Assembly: GCA_036346405.1 (NCBI GenBank)
Contig: CM070568.1
Coordinates: 33,948,820-34,012,819 of the forward strand
Length of the DNA: 64,000 nucleotides
DNA from: Phyllostachys edulis
Lineage: Eukaryota > Streptophyta > Magnoliopsida > Poales > Poaceae
Direction of reading: 5' to 3'
This document shows, piece by piece, positions 33,059-44,848 of this stretch. Position 1 is the stretch's first letter, and every line of letters begins with the position of its first letter. Both the position numbers and the translations under genes were made by a program. The notes below the pieces were generated by a model, which searched no databases, had not been told where the DNA came from, and saw only the letters and a program-made list of their open reading frames with translations.

Positions 33059-35780
33059 ATGTCCGACGTCGTCAATTTCAAAATTTACTATGGTCAAGGG
33101 ACTATTCTAGAGGGTCCCGAGAGGACTGATTTGCGTTATTTTCAATCGGCGACCGTGCCCCTAGCAAGACCAGAGCAGCGTACATGGGGCGCTGTGATGC
33201 GGTGGTTGTACCACACATTCCAAGTGGACCGCGATGTGTATGATCTCAGATTGAGTTGTCTTTCCCTACGGAGAGGACATCTCACATATTGGGAGTTAGT
33301 TGAGCTTAAGGGACCAAATTCATGGCAGTCATATGTACGCATCGCGAGTGAGGCAGGGTGGAAATTGGTCCTTCTGGTCCAAGCATATGCCAAACCCACT
33401 CCTCCACCCGCGGCTAAACAAGAAGGGGGTGCTGAGGCCGAAGAGGAAGTCGGGGACTGCAGCCACAACGCAGCGCACACAATGGCTGAAGCTCCCGAAG
33501 TTGCTGATGCTGTCGATGAAGACCCTGCAGAAGTAGCTCTTACGGTCAGGCAAGCTAGTGGTCTTGTTGACGAGGGTGAGGAGGTGGAAGCCGTAGTGCA
33601 AAGGATGGATCTCGAAGACCGAGACTACATAGCATTGTGTGAAGATGAAGGTTCTGACGACGAGGATGACGTGGACCAGCAGGCGGTTCCATCCGACTGA
33701 AACACATACCAGTTCAACAGCCTCGTCGTCAACGAAGGCTCCCGTGTGCCGTGGGAGTATAACCAGAGTGAGGTTAGGCTAGGAGCTATGTACAAGTGCA
33801 AGGAGGCCGTGCAGGACGTGGTCAAATTTTAGGCCTTGTCGGTGCGGCGCACATTCAAAGTCGTCAAGTCTACCCCAAGATTCTACAACGTGAAGTGCGG
33901 CATAGAGGGATGCCCTTGGCGAGTGCACGCATTTCAGCCAAAGTGGGACGCCTACTAGAAGTGCTCTATAGTGGTCTCTCACACATGCGTCGTTTCTGAG
34001 TCAGTGTAGTCCCACCGAAACCTGTCATCAGGCTTTATCGCCAACCTTATGTATAGTGAGATCGTGGATAATCTAGATTTTGAGCCACGATCCATCATTC
34101 GGGCAATTGAGGCAAGGTTCTAGTACACAATCAGCTATGCCAAGGCTTGGAGGACAAAACAGAAGGCATTGGAATCAAGGTGGGGCACGTTCGAGGATTC
34201 CTACCACAACCTCCCTGGTCAACTTCGAGTCATACAAGACAGAAATCCTGGCACCCATATCGACATTCAAGACGCCACGCACCCGAAGTAGGCCAATAAG
34301 AGGGTATTGCAGCGAGCATTCTTCGCGTTTAGTCCATGCATCAATGCATTCCGGCACTACCGTCCAATCTTATGCGTAGATGACACATTCTTGATTGGGG
34401 GGTACAAGGGCCAGATACTTACTGCAATAGCGACGGACGGGAACAATCAAGTTCTTCCCATGGCATTCGCCTTCGTTGAAAGCAAGAACACGGACAGCTG
34501 GTTGTGGTTCCTAAAGAACGTGAGGATTTCTGTTGTGCATGGTCATCCCAACGTATGCCTCATACATGATCGGCATGCAGGCCTGCTGCGTGCAATAACC
34601 TAGTTGCAACAAGGAGAGAACGTACCACTTCTATGGCCAGATCTGCAGAGCAGGTGGTGCATGAGGCACTTGGGTGCAAACTTCTACAAGCAGTTCTGCA
34701 ATAAAGACTTGATGAACCTGTTCAAATGGTTGTGCAACCAGAACCAGCAGCAGAAGTTCGAAACACTCTGGAAGATTCTGGATGAGAGGACCCAAGACAC
34801 ACAGAAGGGAGGCAGCGAGAAGAGTCGCCCCAAGCGCTGACCAGGCATCCGAAGCATTGCCAGAGATACCCACAGATGCTCCCGGATTGACGAGGAGGAC
34901 GGGGGCGTAGGTGAGATGCTTCTCGGACTGGATTGAGCACGAGTCTAAGGAGAAGTGGTCGCTGCTCCATGATAGGGGTGGCACTTGATATGATGTCATG
35001 ACAACTAATCTAGCTGAGGTGTACAACTAGGTCATGCGCGGCGCAAGGTGCCTCCCTTTGGTGGGTATTGTGGAGGCAATTCTCCACAGTACAACGAAGT
35101 ACTTTGTTGACAGAAGCAACAACGCGTCACTCACCATGGCAAATGACATAATACTCTACTCCGCCATGATCACCAAGTACATGGAGGAGAAGAGCAAGAA
35201 GGGTGAGATGCACCGGGCATTCAAGATGGCCACAAGGGAGCTTCGCTTCGAGGTAATGTGTAGGGATAAAGGACGCCGCAGGATGAACCGCGAGAGGGTA
35301 ACCCACGAGTGCACGCTACGCCGCGGTAGTTGCACATGCACTTGCAACAAGCCCCTTCTTCTGCATAGGCCCTGCTCCCATGTCATAGCCGCATGTTCGA
35401 CGGTGGCGCAGCATCCTGATCGGTACCTCTCTGTCTATTTCACCAAGGAGGCGGTGATGCAAACCTGGACCACGAAGATGTATGATTATGCTGTGGTTGG
35501 CCATTTCACTGGCCATCCGACCTAAGAGCAACTAATCTGGGCCGCGGACATTCATAGGCTCAAGGGAAAGATTGGCCGGTGACAGGTACGGCGCATCAGG
35601 AACGACATGGATGAAGCAGAAACCGGACGTCGTACGAAGAAATGCTCCATTTGCAGGGAGTCTGGGCACACCTTCAAGAAATGTCCCACGAGAAATCCTT
35701 AGGACGAAGGAGACATCGGCACTCCGGACGTCGCCGCGGGGACCTCATCTGGTCACCCAACTCGAGACAGTCCACATGGG
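33059..35780 (+). pseudogene. MULE transposase (MuDR-like), broken by stops
   Basis: An N-terminal PB1-like or MULE-specific domain begins MSDVVNFKIYYGQGTI and runs to an acidic stretch ending at TGA 33698. In the same frame follows a FLYWCH/WRKY-like DNA-binding region (KCGIEGCPWRVHAF, about 33890). The DDE core includes CVDDTFLIGGYKGQ at about 34375 and IHDRHAG at about 34570. A SWIM-type zinc finger, CTCNKPLLLHRPCSHVIA, lies at about 35335-35390 and a CCHC knuckle, CSICRESGHTFKKCP, at about 35645-35690. Stops occur at about 33698, 33829, 33956, 34121, 34290 and 34601, with at least one frameshift near 34840. Inactive as written. Confidence 0.88.
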
Positions 35781-36167
35781 GGACGTTGAGGCTGTGACCA
35801 ATGTTATTGCCAATGTTCTGAATTATCATTTTAATTAAGTGTTATGATGTTTTGCTGAATGTTATGTAATATCAGTGTTATTTATCATAGTTTTGATAGT
35901 AATGGCAAGTTCACATTTGTTTCCTTACATAATATGCAGTAAATGTACATGAGCAAGTGTATGAATTCCCGGGTGCATCGCAATATCACTTACCTTCCTA
36001 CTTACGAATCATTCATACCTCAATCTTTCTCGTAAAATTCTTCAGAAATTCACCGCACTAGAACAATATACGACGATCATAAAATGTTATTGCGAGTCTA
36101 ATAGATGTTGTACCATTCAAAACGTATAAAAACCAGAAGGCGGCAAACCTGATTAGGGTTTGAGGTA

Positions 36168-36270
36168 CCAGTCGCTAGTTGAACTGACGACAGGAACTGG
36201 CGACAGGTAGCTGGACCGGCGACAGGAGGAGAAGAGGGTCCCTGTCGCCAGTTCAACTGACGATAGGTTC
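36168..36270. repeat. Right TIR array of CTGTCGCCAGTT palindromes
   Basis: Inverted counterpart of 32626-32771, with three to four units, including the GCGACAGGTAGCTGGACCGG segment that is also in the left end. It confirms that the palindromes belong to the TIR. Confidence 0.8.
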
Positions 36271-36361
36271 CTGGGACACAGTTTTGTAATTTTTTTGGGA
36301 GACCATATATTTTTTAATTATCTTTTAAAAAATATTATTTAAAAAAAACTCTCCAAGGGAC

Positions 36362-36785
36362 CTGGATCCCCTCGGTAATGCAGATGGATACCGCTGGCAC
36401 ACTATTCTGAGTCTACAACAGTGATTCAATGCAGAACACCGTAACATTTTACTGTGGATCCGGAACGTTGTGGTGGCACTGACATTGTGGTACAACCGTC
36501 CGATTCTGTCCGATTTGGCGGGTGAGGGATGATCATAATGCGGAAAACTATTTATCATCTGCATTTAATCAATCAATGCGGGTGATCCTATTCCATCTCT
36601 CTAGTACTACTACTCCCGTACAGGACAAGAGAGGGAAAATGCGTTACTTTTAAATTCCTCTCCTGCAATGCATGTATACCCTACTCTCCCTACTGACTAC
36701 TGTTACACACACACACTGACTGAAGCAGAGCGATCAAGCAAGCAAGAGCCAGAGAGTTGGCCAGACGGCACTGTAGCAGCGTCCC
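36362..36785 (+). promoter_or_regulatory. Probable promoter and 5' leader of CBP60 copy 2
   Basis: Unique-looking sequence between the MULE and the first exon. It has pyrimidine-rich tracts, CACACACAC near 36705 and an AGCAAGCAAGAG-type leader. No single TATA box is certain. The MULE inserted about 430 bp upstream of the ATG and may have replaced distal regulatory DNA. Confidence 0.45.
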
Positions 36786-37339
36786 ATGCCGCCGAAGCGC
36801 CGGCGGAGGCTCGGGCTCGCCGGCGCCGGGGCTGAAGAAGCGGTGCCGGTCCTTCGACCTGTGAGTTCCCTTCTTCCCCTGTTCTTTTTTGTTTCTTGGC
36901 CTGTTCTTACGCATATGCTGCGTTGTGTTGTTGGGCTCTTGTAAAGCTTGGGTTGATTCTGTATGAGCAATCGAGGATTAATTGCTCTTCTACTTCTTTG
37001 TCTCAAACTCTCAAGAGATGCAAAGTTAAACCGGGCGATTAACTGCCTGCGCTTTTGTGCTGATTGATCTGCAGAGATATCAGGGGGTGCAGGCACCTGC
37101 AGGAGCTCGCCGCGAGCTGCGGGCAGAGGCTGGAGGCCGCGCTCGAGTCCGCCATTAGCCGGGTAATCTGAGATCAACGAACTACTCGATTGATTAGTTG
37201 TTGCTGTTGATGATCTCTGAAATCAGACTGATGTTGCCACGGCATGTACGCATGCGGTATACCAATTAGTTTACTGAACCTGTTGGTCCGCAGTTTGATG
37301 TAGAGATCCAGAAGAAAATCAGGCACCATGGGCACGTCA

Positions 37340-40196
37340 TTAGAAATTCTTCTTGAGTTAAAGAAACAGTTGTGCAAAAATGAATTTAAAGCAAAAAAAC
37401 AAGTTCTTGATACCATCTGTGATAAAGGCTATTAGGATTAGAATCCTAGTATCGGATTGCAGGATCATAGTAGGAACCCTTACCTCAAAGATCGCTATTC
37501 CAAAGATTACAAGATCTGGACTACTATTTCATATGGTACTTTTCCTCGGGGTGATGTACATTTAAAAAAGTATATCACCAATTATTATAAAAGTTTATTT
37601 GGACCATTCGAAGTTAATCATTTATCTATAATTGATACTGTTATGAATGATATACTCCAAGTTTCGGATGCGGAAAATAATTTCCTTACATAATCTTTCA
37701 GTGAAAAAGAGGTAAAGGAAGTAATTTTTCAAATAGATCATAACAAAGCACCTGGGCCAGATGGCTTCCCTACTGAGTTTTACCAGGTGTTTTGGGATGT
37801 CATTAAAGATGACTTGATGGCCATGTTCTATGATTTTTATAACTGCTCCCTATCCCTCTTTAGCTTGAATTTTGAGATCATTACACTACTTCCAAAAAAA
37901 GCTGATGCTAAGCAAATTCAGTAGTATAGGCCTATTTGTCTTTTAAATGTTAGTTTTAAATTTTTTCCTAAAGTTGTTACTAATAGACTTATGGGAGTCG
38001 CTCAAAAGATTGTTAGAACATCCTAGTCAGCGTTCATGTAAGGGAGATTTATTTTTGATGGCGTTGTTATCCTTCATGAAACCATTCACGAATTACATAA
38101 AAAGAATTTGGATGGAATTGTTTTCAAGGTAGATTTTGAGAAAGCTAATGACAAAGTAAAATGGTCGTTTTTACTTCAAACTTTGAAGATGAAAGGTTTT
38201 TCTGCCAAATGGTGTTCTTGGGTGGAAAGTTTAGTTAAGAGAGGAAGTGTTGGAATAAAAGTTAATGATGATCTTGGGTCTTTCTTCCAAACTCAGAAAG
38301 GTCTTAGGCAAAGTAATCCTATGTCTCCTATTCTCTTTAACCTTGTAGCGGACATGCTTGCAATCTTTATTTCAAGAGCTAAAGAAGCAGGCTTTTTATC
38401 AGGAGTAGTTCCTCACTTAATTGATGATTAGTTTTCAATTTTACAGTATGCTGATGATACGATACTCTTTTTGAATAATGATCTGGAACAAGCAAAAAAT
38501 CTCAAGCTTATTCTTTGTGTTTTTGAATAATTATTGGGTTTAAAGATTAATTTCCATAAGAGCGAGATTTTTTTGTTTTGGTTCTGCCAAATATGTTGAA
38601 CCACAATTCACGCAATTATTCGAGTGCGAAGTGGGTGCTTTTCCTTTCAGGTACTTAGGTATCCCAATTCACTTTAAAAAGTTAAGGAATAGTGATTGGA
38701 AAGGGGTTGAGAATAGATTTGAGAAAAAACTTAGTAGTTGGAAAGGAAAAAAATATGTCTGTAGGGGGACGGCTAGTACTTATTAACTCAGTTCTCAGTA
38801 GTCTGCCAATGTTTATGTTTTTTTTTGAGGTTCCTAGAGAGGTTCTCAAAAGACTTGACTATTATCGATCTAGATTTTATTGACAGAGCGACAGTCATAA
38901 ACGAAAGTATAGGCTTACTAAGTGGAGTTTAGTTTGTTTGCCCAAAGAGCATGGCGGTCTAGGCGTTCCGATCTTGGACACAAAAAATAAAAGCTTACTA
39001 GGGAAATGTTTATTCAAATTACTTAATGAAGAAGGTGTTTGGCAATCGTTGCTCACAAGGAAATATTTGGGTGACAAGAGTTTTCGCAGGTAGTTATTAA
39101 CCTGGGACATCCCATTTTTGGTCTGGTCTTATGAAAATTAAAGATCATTTTCTTCGCTTTAGGTCATTCTAGGTTCAAAATGGAATGCACACTAGGTTTT
39201 GAAAAGATATTTGGTTAAGAGATTCTCCGTTGAAAGACCAATATCCTCTTCTTTATAATGTGGTAAGGAGAAAGGGCGATACAGTGGCAAATGTTCTGAG
39301 ATCAACTCCTTTAAATGTTTCGTTTCGAAAACCTATTATAGAGACTAAGTTACATGCTTGGAATGAGTTAATTTTGAGAATTTCTAATTTACATTTAAAT
39401 TCTCAAAAGGATGTCTTCAGGTGGAATCTAAATAAATCTGAAATGTTTACAGTAAAATCTTTCTATGGGGCGCTAATAAGTAATTATCAAGCCCCCATTA
39501 GGAATTTCTTTTGGCAAATTAAAATTCCCTTAAAAGTGAAAATTTTCCTCTGGTATCTCAAAAGAGGAGTAGTATTAACTAAAGATAACTTGTTTAAGAG
39601 AAATTGGAGGGGAAGCAAACAGTGTTGTTTCTGTTTTAAGGAGGAAACAATTCAGCATCTTTTTATCGACTGTACCTTTGCACGTCTTGCATGGTGGGTT
39701 GTTCAATGTGCATTTAATTTATCTCCCCATATGTGCATAGCAAACATGTTTGGGAATTGGTTATCCGGTATTCCAACAAATTTAAAGTCACAACTCATGG
39801 TGGGAGCTAATGCCTTATGTTGGTCTATCTGGTTATGTTGGAATGATATTGTTTTTAACAAAAAGATTGTCACTAATCCCTTGCAGGTTCTCTTACTATG
39901 TGGGTTTTGGCTGAGTGCTTGGGCAAATTTACAGAAATTAGCTCAGAAGGAGTACATGCTGGCTGAAATCCTAAGGTTGGAGGTTGTGGCGAAGCAACTC
40001 CTCAATTCCCATGGGTGGCGGCTTAGTCACAGGATTTGCAATGATTGAGTTTGATTTGTTTTCGGTTGTTGGTTGTAAGGCTTTAAGCCACTTTTAATCG
40101 TATTGGTTCTTTTGGTGCTTTTGACTCTTTAATAAAATAGGCTGTGTGCATTTTTTATGCAGAGGCTAGGAGAGAGTTTTTCTCTTCATTATCTAA
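37340..40196 (+). mobile_element. L1-type LINE 2, 5' truncated, inside CBP60 copy 2
   Basis: Starts abruptly in the region between endonuclease and RT and ends with a 3' tail GGCTGTGTGCATT..ATGCAGAGGC followed by CTAAAAAATA. It sits between copy 2 exons 3 and 4. 5' truncation is normal for LINE insertion. The same type of 3' tail ends the ORF-less element at 42189. DNA from 40197 to 40541 is probably the remaining host intron, ending in TGTTACACAG. Confidence 0.85.
37350..40047 (+). pseudogene. LINE 2 ORF2: reverse transcriptase and zf-RVT, broken
   Basis: RT motifs in order: HNKAPGPDGFPTEFYQ at about 37740, YRPICLLNVSFK at about 37926, FKVDFEKANDKVKWSF at about 38124 and FNLVADMLAIFI at about 38335. 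An intact catalytic YADD lies at 38447-38458. A long open frame at 39230-40048 encodes the C-terminal zf-RVT region (WRGSKQCCFCFKEETIQHLF). Stops and frameshifts at about 37694, 37922, 38023, 38429, 38529 and 38570 inactivate it. Confidence 0.88.
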
Positions 40197-40585
40197 AAAA
40201 TATCGTACTTTTCTGTTCAAAAGATTCTATAGGGTATAGTTTGTGTCTGTGATGTAGGGTAGAAGAGATTAATCTCATCGCTCATGGTGATTTATGCGAT
40301 TTATGTTAATCTCATAAACCTCGACTTTTAGTAAAGGTGACACCTCAAAGTTTTCCTCTTCCTTTTGGCGAGATAGCGAAGAGGTAACTAAAGCACTTAC
40401 AAGCTTCTTAAGCCGTGCTCCAAGGTAGCATTTCCGCATCACCTGTTCCTCTAAAAAATTACTACTTTTCTGAGTGTTGAATTGCAAATATCATGTATTA
40501 AACTACTGCTGCATTCACCTTCCCATGTGTTATGTTACACAGTTTTAGGACGCTGGTAGATCAGAACCGGCATCCTCCAACTCCA

Positions 40586-42188
40586 AACCGTACATGGTGG
40601 TGGAGCGCGATTCGGGCACTAGGGAGCCTTGCAGCGCCGCGTTGGCGGCACGGCCTTGCAATGGCGTCGCGGCTTGGCGGCGCGAGGCGCCTGACAGCGC
40701 GCTTTGGGTTGGCTTGGTGGTGCTCACGCCGGTGTGCGATCCGATGGCGTCTCGGCCTCCATGGTCGGCGCCGAGGGTCGCAAACATCACTACATGTTCG
40801 ATTGTATCCACTATTGGGGGCACTAGGGTTTCCAACCCTAAGCGCCTGCGTTAGCGGCGGCGGATGGCGCGGCGCGCATGCGGGCGGGCGGCGGCGCTGG
40901 TCGCGCGGCCGGCGGTGCGGTGCGAGGTGCAGCGTCTTTGTTCGCCGATGCGATGACACAAGGCAAAGGCGACGGCTCGACGCGCGGCGAGCACATGGGT
41001 GGCGACGCAGCTTCTTGCCGATGCGGTGGCGCAAGCAACGCACAACAGCGCGGCTTCAGGTCGGCTTGGTGGCGCTCACACTGGTGTGCGGCCCAGCGGC
41101 CGTACTGGCCTCCATGGTCGGCGCTCGAGGGACGCAGCATCACTACATGTTCGCACGTATGGATTCACCAGATCCACAAAACATATAGGTTCGTTCCAGA
41201 GCCCGATGGCGGCTCCGGACGGCGAGCGACCATTGGTTTGGCTGGGAGGCTCGTCGGTGTTGAGGTCGGCGAGATCCGTTGGCATCTCTACTGTTTTTGG
41301 ATCTGTGCATGATGGCACTGGATTTGGAAGGCGGGAGGCTGGCCCGGGTGGGGTCTGGTGGCGATGCGGTGCGTAGCCCATGGTGATCATCTGCCTCCCT
41401 TCTGAGGAGGCTGTGTGTGGTTGTGACTTCACGGATGTGCTAGGCTGTGGTTTATGGCTACATTGGACAGTGGTGGAGATCTAACCTTCACTGGTTGGAT
41501 CTGGTGACGAGAAGTATTGCGGTGTTGTCTTGGAGCACCGATACCTGCTCTCCTGGGTGAAAACCCTTGATCTGGCTTTCAGTGGTTGGATCCGGCGACG
41601 AAGACGTGCTGAGCATTGATCTGACCTTCACTGGTTGGGTTAGACGACGAGCGTCGTGTCCTTCTTGAAGGTGTTGTCTTGAAGCACCGGTATCTGCTCA
41701 CGAGGGTAAATAATCTAGCCTTCAGTGGTTGGATCCGACGACAACGACGTACTGAGCATTGATCTGGCCTTCACTGGTTGGGTCAAACAATGAGCGTCGT
41801 GCCCTTCTTGAAGGCGTTGTCTTGGAGCACCGGTGTCTGCTCACCGGGGTGAAAACCCTAGATCTGACCTTCATTGGTTGGATCTGGCGACGTTTTCTGT
41901 GTCCCTCCTTGGAGGCATCACTTTGGTGACTTGACCCTCAAGCACCCTGTTGCGTAGCTACTGTTCTCGTGTCATTGTGCTGCTGGTGTTCACCGGCGAA
42001 AAGGATGTGTTGGATGAAGGAGAAGCTAGCTTTCGCCGGCAGCGGGCTGTTCCCGATGCTGGCCATAGCATGATAATTTTTTTGTCATTTAGTTCTTGGT
42101 CTGCCTTTTATAAACCGATTTGTTCATTTGTAATAATTTATGGCTGTGTGCATCGTATGATGCAGAGGCCGGGAGACTTGCCCTTCCA
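40586..42188 (+). mobile_element. ORF-less LINE-derived retroposon
   Basis: About 1.6 kb inserted inside a CBP60 exon (after CATCCTCCAACTCCA, before TACAAGCTTAGG). Its 3' end, GGCTGTGTGCATCGTATGAT..GCAGAGGC..CATTAGCTAAAAAAA, matches the LINE 2 tail. The 5' half is GC-rich with a duplicated block of about 350 bp (CTCCATGGTCGGCGC and CATCACTACATGTTCG at 40758 and 41110). It lacks RT, so it seems a non-autonomous element made of LINE 5' and 3' untranslated sequence. Long GC-rich ORFs here are not convincing genes. Confidence 0.65.
41480..41900 (+). repeat. Three tandem units of about 145-150 bp in the LINE derivative
   Basis: Each unit contains CTTCACTGGTTGG, a GCGACGA block, GAGCATTGATCTG and CTTGGAGCACCGG. 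Tandem subrepeats are frequent in plant LINE 5' untranslated regions, where they can act as promoters. Confidence 0.7.
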
Positions 42189-42460
42189 TTAGCTAAAAAA
42201 ACATACAAGCTTAGGTTCATGAATAGATTGAGTAATGAAGTTTTCACAAAGAAGGGTATCTGCGCGGCAAATGGAGATCCTCTCAAGATATCTGTGGAGG
42301 AGAACAACCAGCAAAGGAGCAGTTCTCATCGACTTCTTTCTATTAAAATCAAAATTGTTGTTCTCGACGGCGACTTCAACATAGAAAATGAAGAGGGCTG
42401 GACATCGGAGGATTTCAGCAAACATATCGTACATCCACAGGACAAAGTTGGGGTGGTGCT

Positions 42461-42574
42461 TGTTAGAATAGGACTCTATTTGTATTTCCTTATCTGTATA
42501 TGGCAACCCCCTTTGTACTCCCTATATATATTGCCCATTGGGCCCTCATGAATATACACACAATATTCATAATA
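42461..42574 (+). repeat. Copia 5' LTR, about 114 bp
   Basis: Short LTR from TGTTAGAATA to ATTCATAATA directly before the primer-binding site. The minus-strand copy at 47920-48030 ends in ATAACA, the expected CA terminus, so this copy's ATA is probably a mutation. Confidence 0.75.
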
Positions 42575-43235
42575 TGGTATCAGAGCTAGGGTGCCAACCT
42601 GGCTCTTTTCGTTCCGCTGCCATCCCGACGCCCCGCCGTCCAACGCCGTCGTTTGCGAGCCGTCCGACGCCGCCATCGATGAGCGTTACTGCGTTAACGC
42701 TTCGCCCGTCGTCGTGATCCGCCCGTCGCCGCAGCCGCCGACGCCATTGCCACGCGCCAGATTGTCCTCCTCACGCGCCGCCGTCGCTGGCCTTGGATCG
42801 CCGCCCCACGCAAGTTATCGCCGACCCTCCGCTCGGCCAGCTCCGCCCTCCGCCGCGCGACGGTCGTCGCCGCCGCCGCCGCCGCCGCCACTTGCCGCGG
42901 GCGATCGCCGTTCGCGTCGCCGACCTTCGGCAAGGATCTTCTTTCGCCGCCGCCACGCCGCCACTCGGCAAGGACCTTACTCGGCCAGATTCCGCCCTCG
43001 TCGCCGCTTCCGCCGCCGCCGCGCACCGCCGTCATCGCCGCCGCCGCGACCTTGTCGCGGAACCCTAGTTTCCCGCATAAGCTGCGTTGTGGGCTTTAGC
43101 CCTTTTTCAAGTGTAAGCCGGCCTAAAAAAAATCAAAAAAAAAAACCTCAAACGTTGATTTAACCGTCGCGCTGTCCAGCGCCGCTTGTTAGACTTCGTT
43201 GCCTTGGTCGCCGCGCCGTCCAGCGCCGCCTACCA

Positions 43236-44848
43236 ATGGCTCCCGTTCCATCAGCTACGATCCCATTCTTGGGAACAAAGCTTCATGGGACGAACTACAG
43301 GTTGTGGTCTTCACTCATAGAGATCACGCTCGATGGTCTCCGCCTCTGGGGACATGTTACTGGTGCTCGACCTTGTCCGCCGTCGCCGCTTCAGCTTCCT
43401 CCCAAACAGCCTATTTCTGCACCTCTTGCAGAAGATGAGGCCGCCAAGAAGAAGGCAGAGGCCACTATTGCTGTTGCTGACACTGCTGATGAGGCCTTTC
43501 AGTACGCCATAGATGCTTTTGAGCGCTGGTGTGCTGACGAGGCCCGTGTTCGCGCCATCTTGGTGGTCAGTGTCGACGACTCCATCCAGCCAGACATTGT
43601 TGGTCTGTGTGCTACTCGTTAGATCTGGGAGTATTTGCGCGAGTGATACTAGTAGAGCAGCGATGCTCAATTCTTTTCGCTTCAGCGTGAGTTGGAGACG
43701 TTTCGCCAGGAGGACTCCTCCGTCGACGACTTCTTCCGAGCTCTAGCCAGTCTCTGGCGCCAGCTGGACGAGCTGGCTTCTCCGCTCTGCCAGGAGTGTC
43801 ATAAAGTGCAGAAGGCGGATCATGATCGCCTTCGCCTTTATGACTTCATCTGCCGTCTTCGCTCAGAGTTTGAGCCTGTCAGGGCTCAACTGCTGAGCCG
43901 CTCACCACGACCGATAGTCACCGAGGCTCTTTCGACGCTTCGTGCTGAGAAGCTTCGCCGTGGGTTAGCAGCATAGTTTGTTCCGACTGTGCTTGCTACC
44001 TCTTCTTTTTCGACTACATCGATGTTTTCTGCTTCGACTACAGTCCCTCCTCAAGTGTCTGCTTCTGCTCCTGTTTTTGCACCAACTGGGGTTCAGTGCA
44101 ATTATTGCAAGAACTTCGGGCACGACTACCAGCGTTGTGCGGTGCAAAAAAAGCAGAATAAGGCGCGTGGAGTTGGACGCTCCAAGGGAGGGCAGGGAGG
44201 CCCTTCCTCGACAGGAGGACAGACCAGCACGTCAGGATCTTCTCAGCGAGGTGACTCTGTTCAGCAGTTCTGCCAGGCTCTAGTTCAGCAGCTCTCTCTC
44301 AGCTCAGCGGGTTCTGCTAGTCTAGCTCAGACGTCTCCTCCAGGTACTTCTTGGGTTCTGGATTCTGGTGCCTCTTTCCACATGACACCAGACTCCACAT
44401 CTCTCACTTCAGTAGGACCTCCTGTTTTTCCTATCTCAGTTCAGACAGCCGACGGTACTCCTCTGTCTGTCAGTAGTCAGGGCACTTTTTTGTCCACTGA
44501 TTTTTCTATTCCAGTTGTTTCTCATGTTTTTCAGCTTGCCATGCAGCTTCTCTCAGTGGGTCAGCTTACTGATCTCGGCTGTAGGATTGGTTTTGACTCT
44601 CACACCTGTTTTGTTCAGGACCGACAGACAGGGACGGTACTTGGGACTGGCCGGCGCCGTAGGGATCGCCAGGGTCTCTACATTCTTGACCGCCTACACC
44701 TTCCGTCCACTTCAGTTGCTCCTATCACTTCTACATCCACTGCCACTGCTGCCACCACCTCTGGAGTTTTTGCGCAGTGGCGTCATCGTTTAGATCATTT
44801 GTGTGGGTCTTGTCTTTTTTCATTAATTCGTCAGGAGCGGCCAGTTCA
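43236..44848 (+). pseudogene. Copia gag (UBN2) and protease, broken
   Basis: Frame begins MAPVPSATIPFLGTKLHG at 43236. The UBN2-type gag runs until stops at about 43620-43652, then continues as LQRELETFRQEDSSVDDFF. After a stop at 43974 a CCHC knuckle, CNYCKNFGHDYQRC, lies at about 44098-44140, and the aspartic protease WVLDSGASFHMT at about 44353. WRHRLDHL, the start of the pre-integrase zinc domain, is at about 44779. No integrase or RT follows. Confidence 0.88.

Larger units (their letters stand above)
32546..36347 (+). mobile_element. Mutator-like element (MULE) with decayed transposase
   Basis: Terminal inverted repeats of about 230 bp: the left starts near ATTTTTTTTTAATAATATT, contains ATATATGGTCTCC and the CTGTCGCCAGTT palindromes, and the right (36150-36347) is its reverse complement. 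CTCTCCAAGGGAC flanks both sides (about 32533-32545 and 36349-36361), consistent with a MULE target duplication of 9-13 bp. The interior encodes a transposase with an MULE DDE domain, SWIM finger and zinc knuckle. Its left end directly adjoins the long-TIR element at 27655-32515. Confidence 0.88.
42461..44848 (+). mobile_element. Ty1/copia fragment: 5' LTR to pre-integrase region
   Basis: Begins with an LTR starting TGTTAGAATAGGACTC at the CBP60 exon position GGTGGTGCT. An initiator-Met primer site TGGTATCAGAGC follows at 42575. A GC-rich leader and gag/protease region come next, and the element stops abruptly at the GAG-pre-integrase motif. Integrase, RT and 3' LTR are absent. Loss of about 100 bp of exon at the right junction suggests a deletion removed the 3' half together with host sequence. 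Confidence 0.85.

Noticed and set aside
40532..41432. Long ORFs of 218, 160 and 144 codons
   Set aside because: GC-rich 5' region of the LINE derivative with overlapping frames on both strands and no recognisable domain.
42591..43163. 190-aa Arg/Pro/Ser-rich ORF
   Set aside because: Lies in the copia leader between PBS and gag ATG; composition-driven CGCCG repeats.
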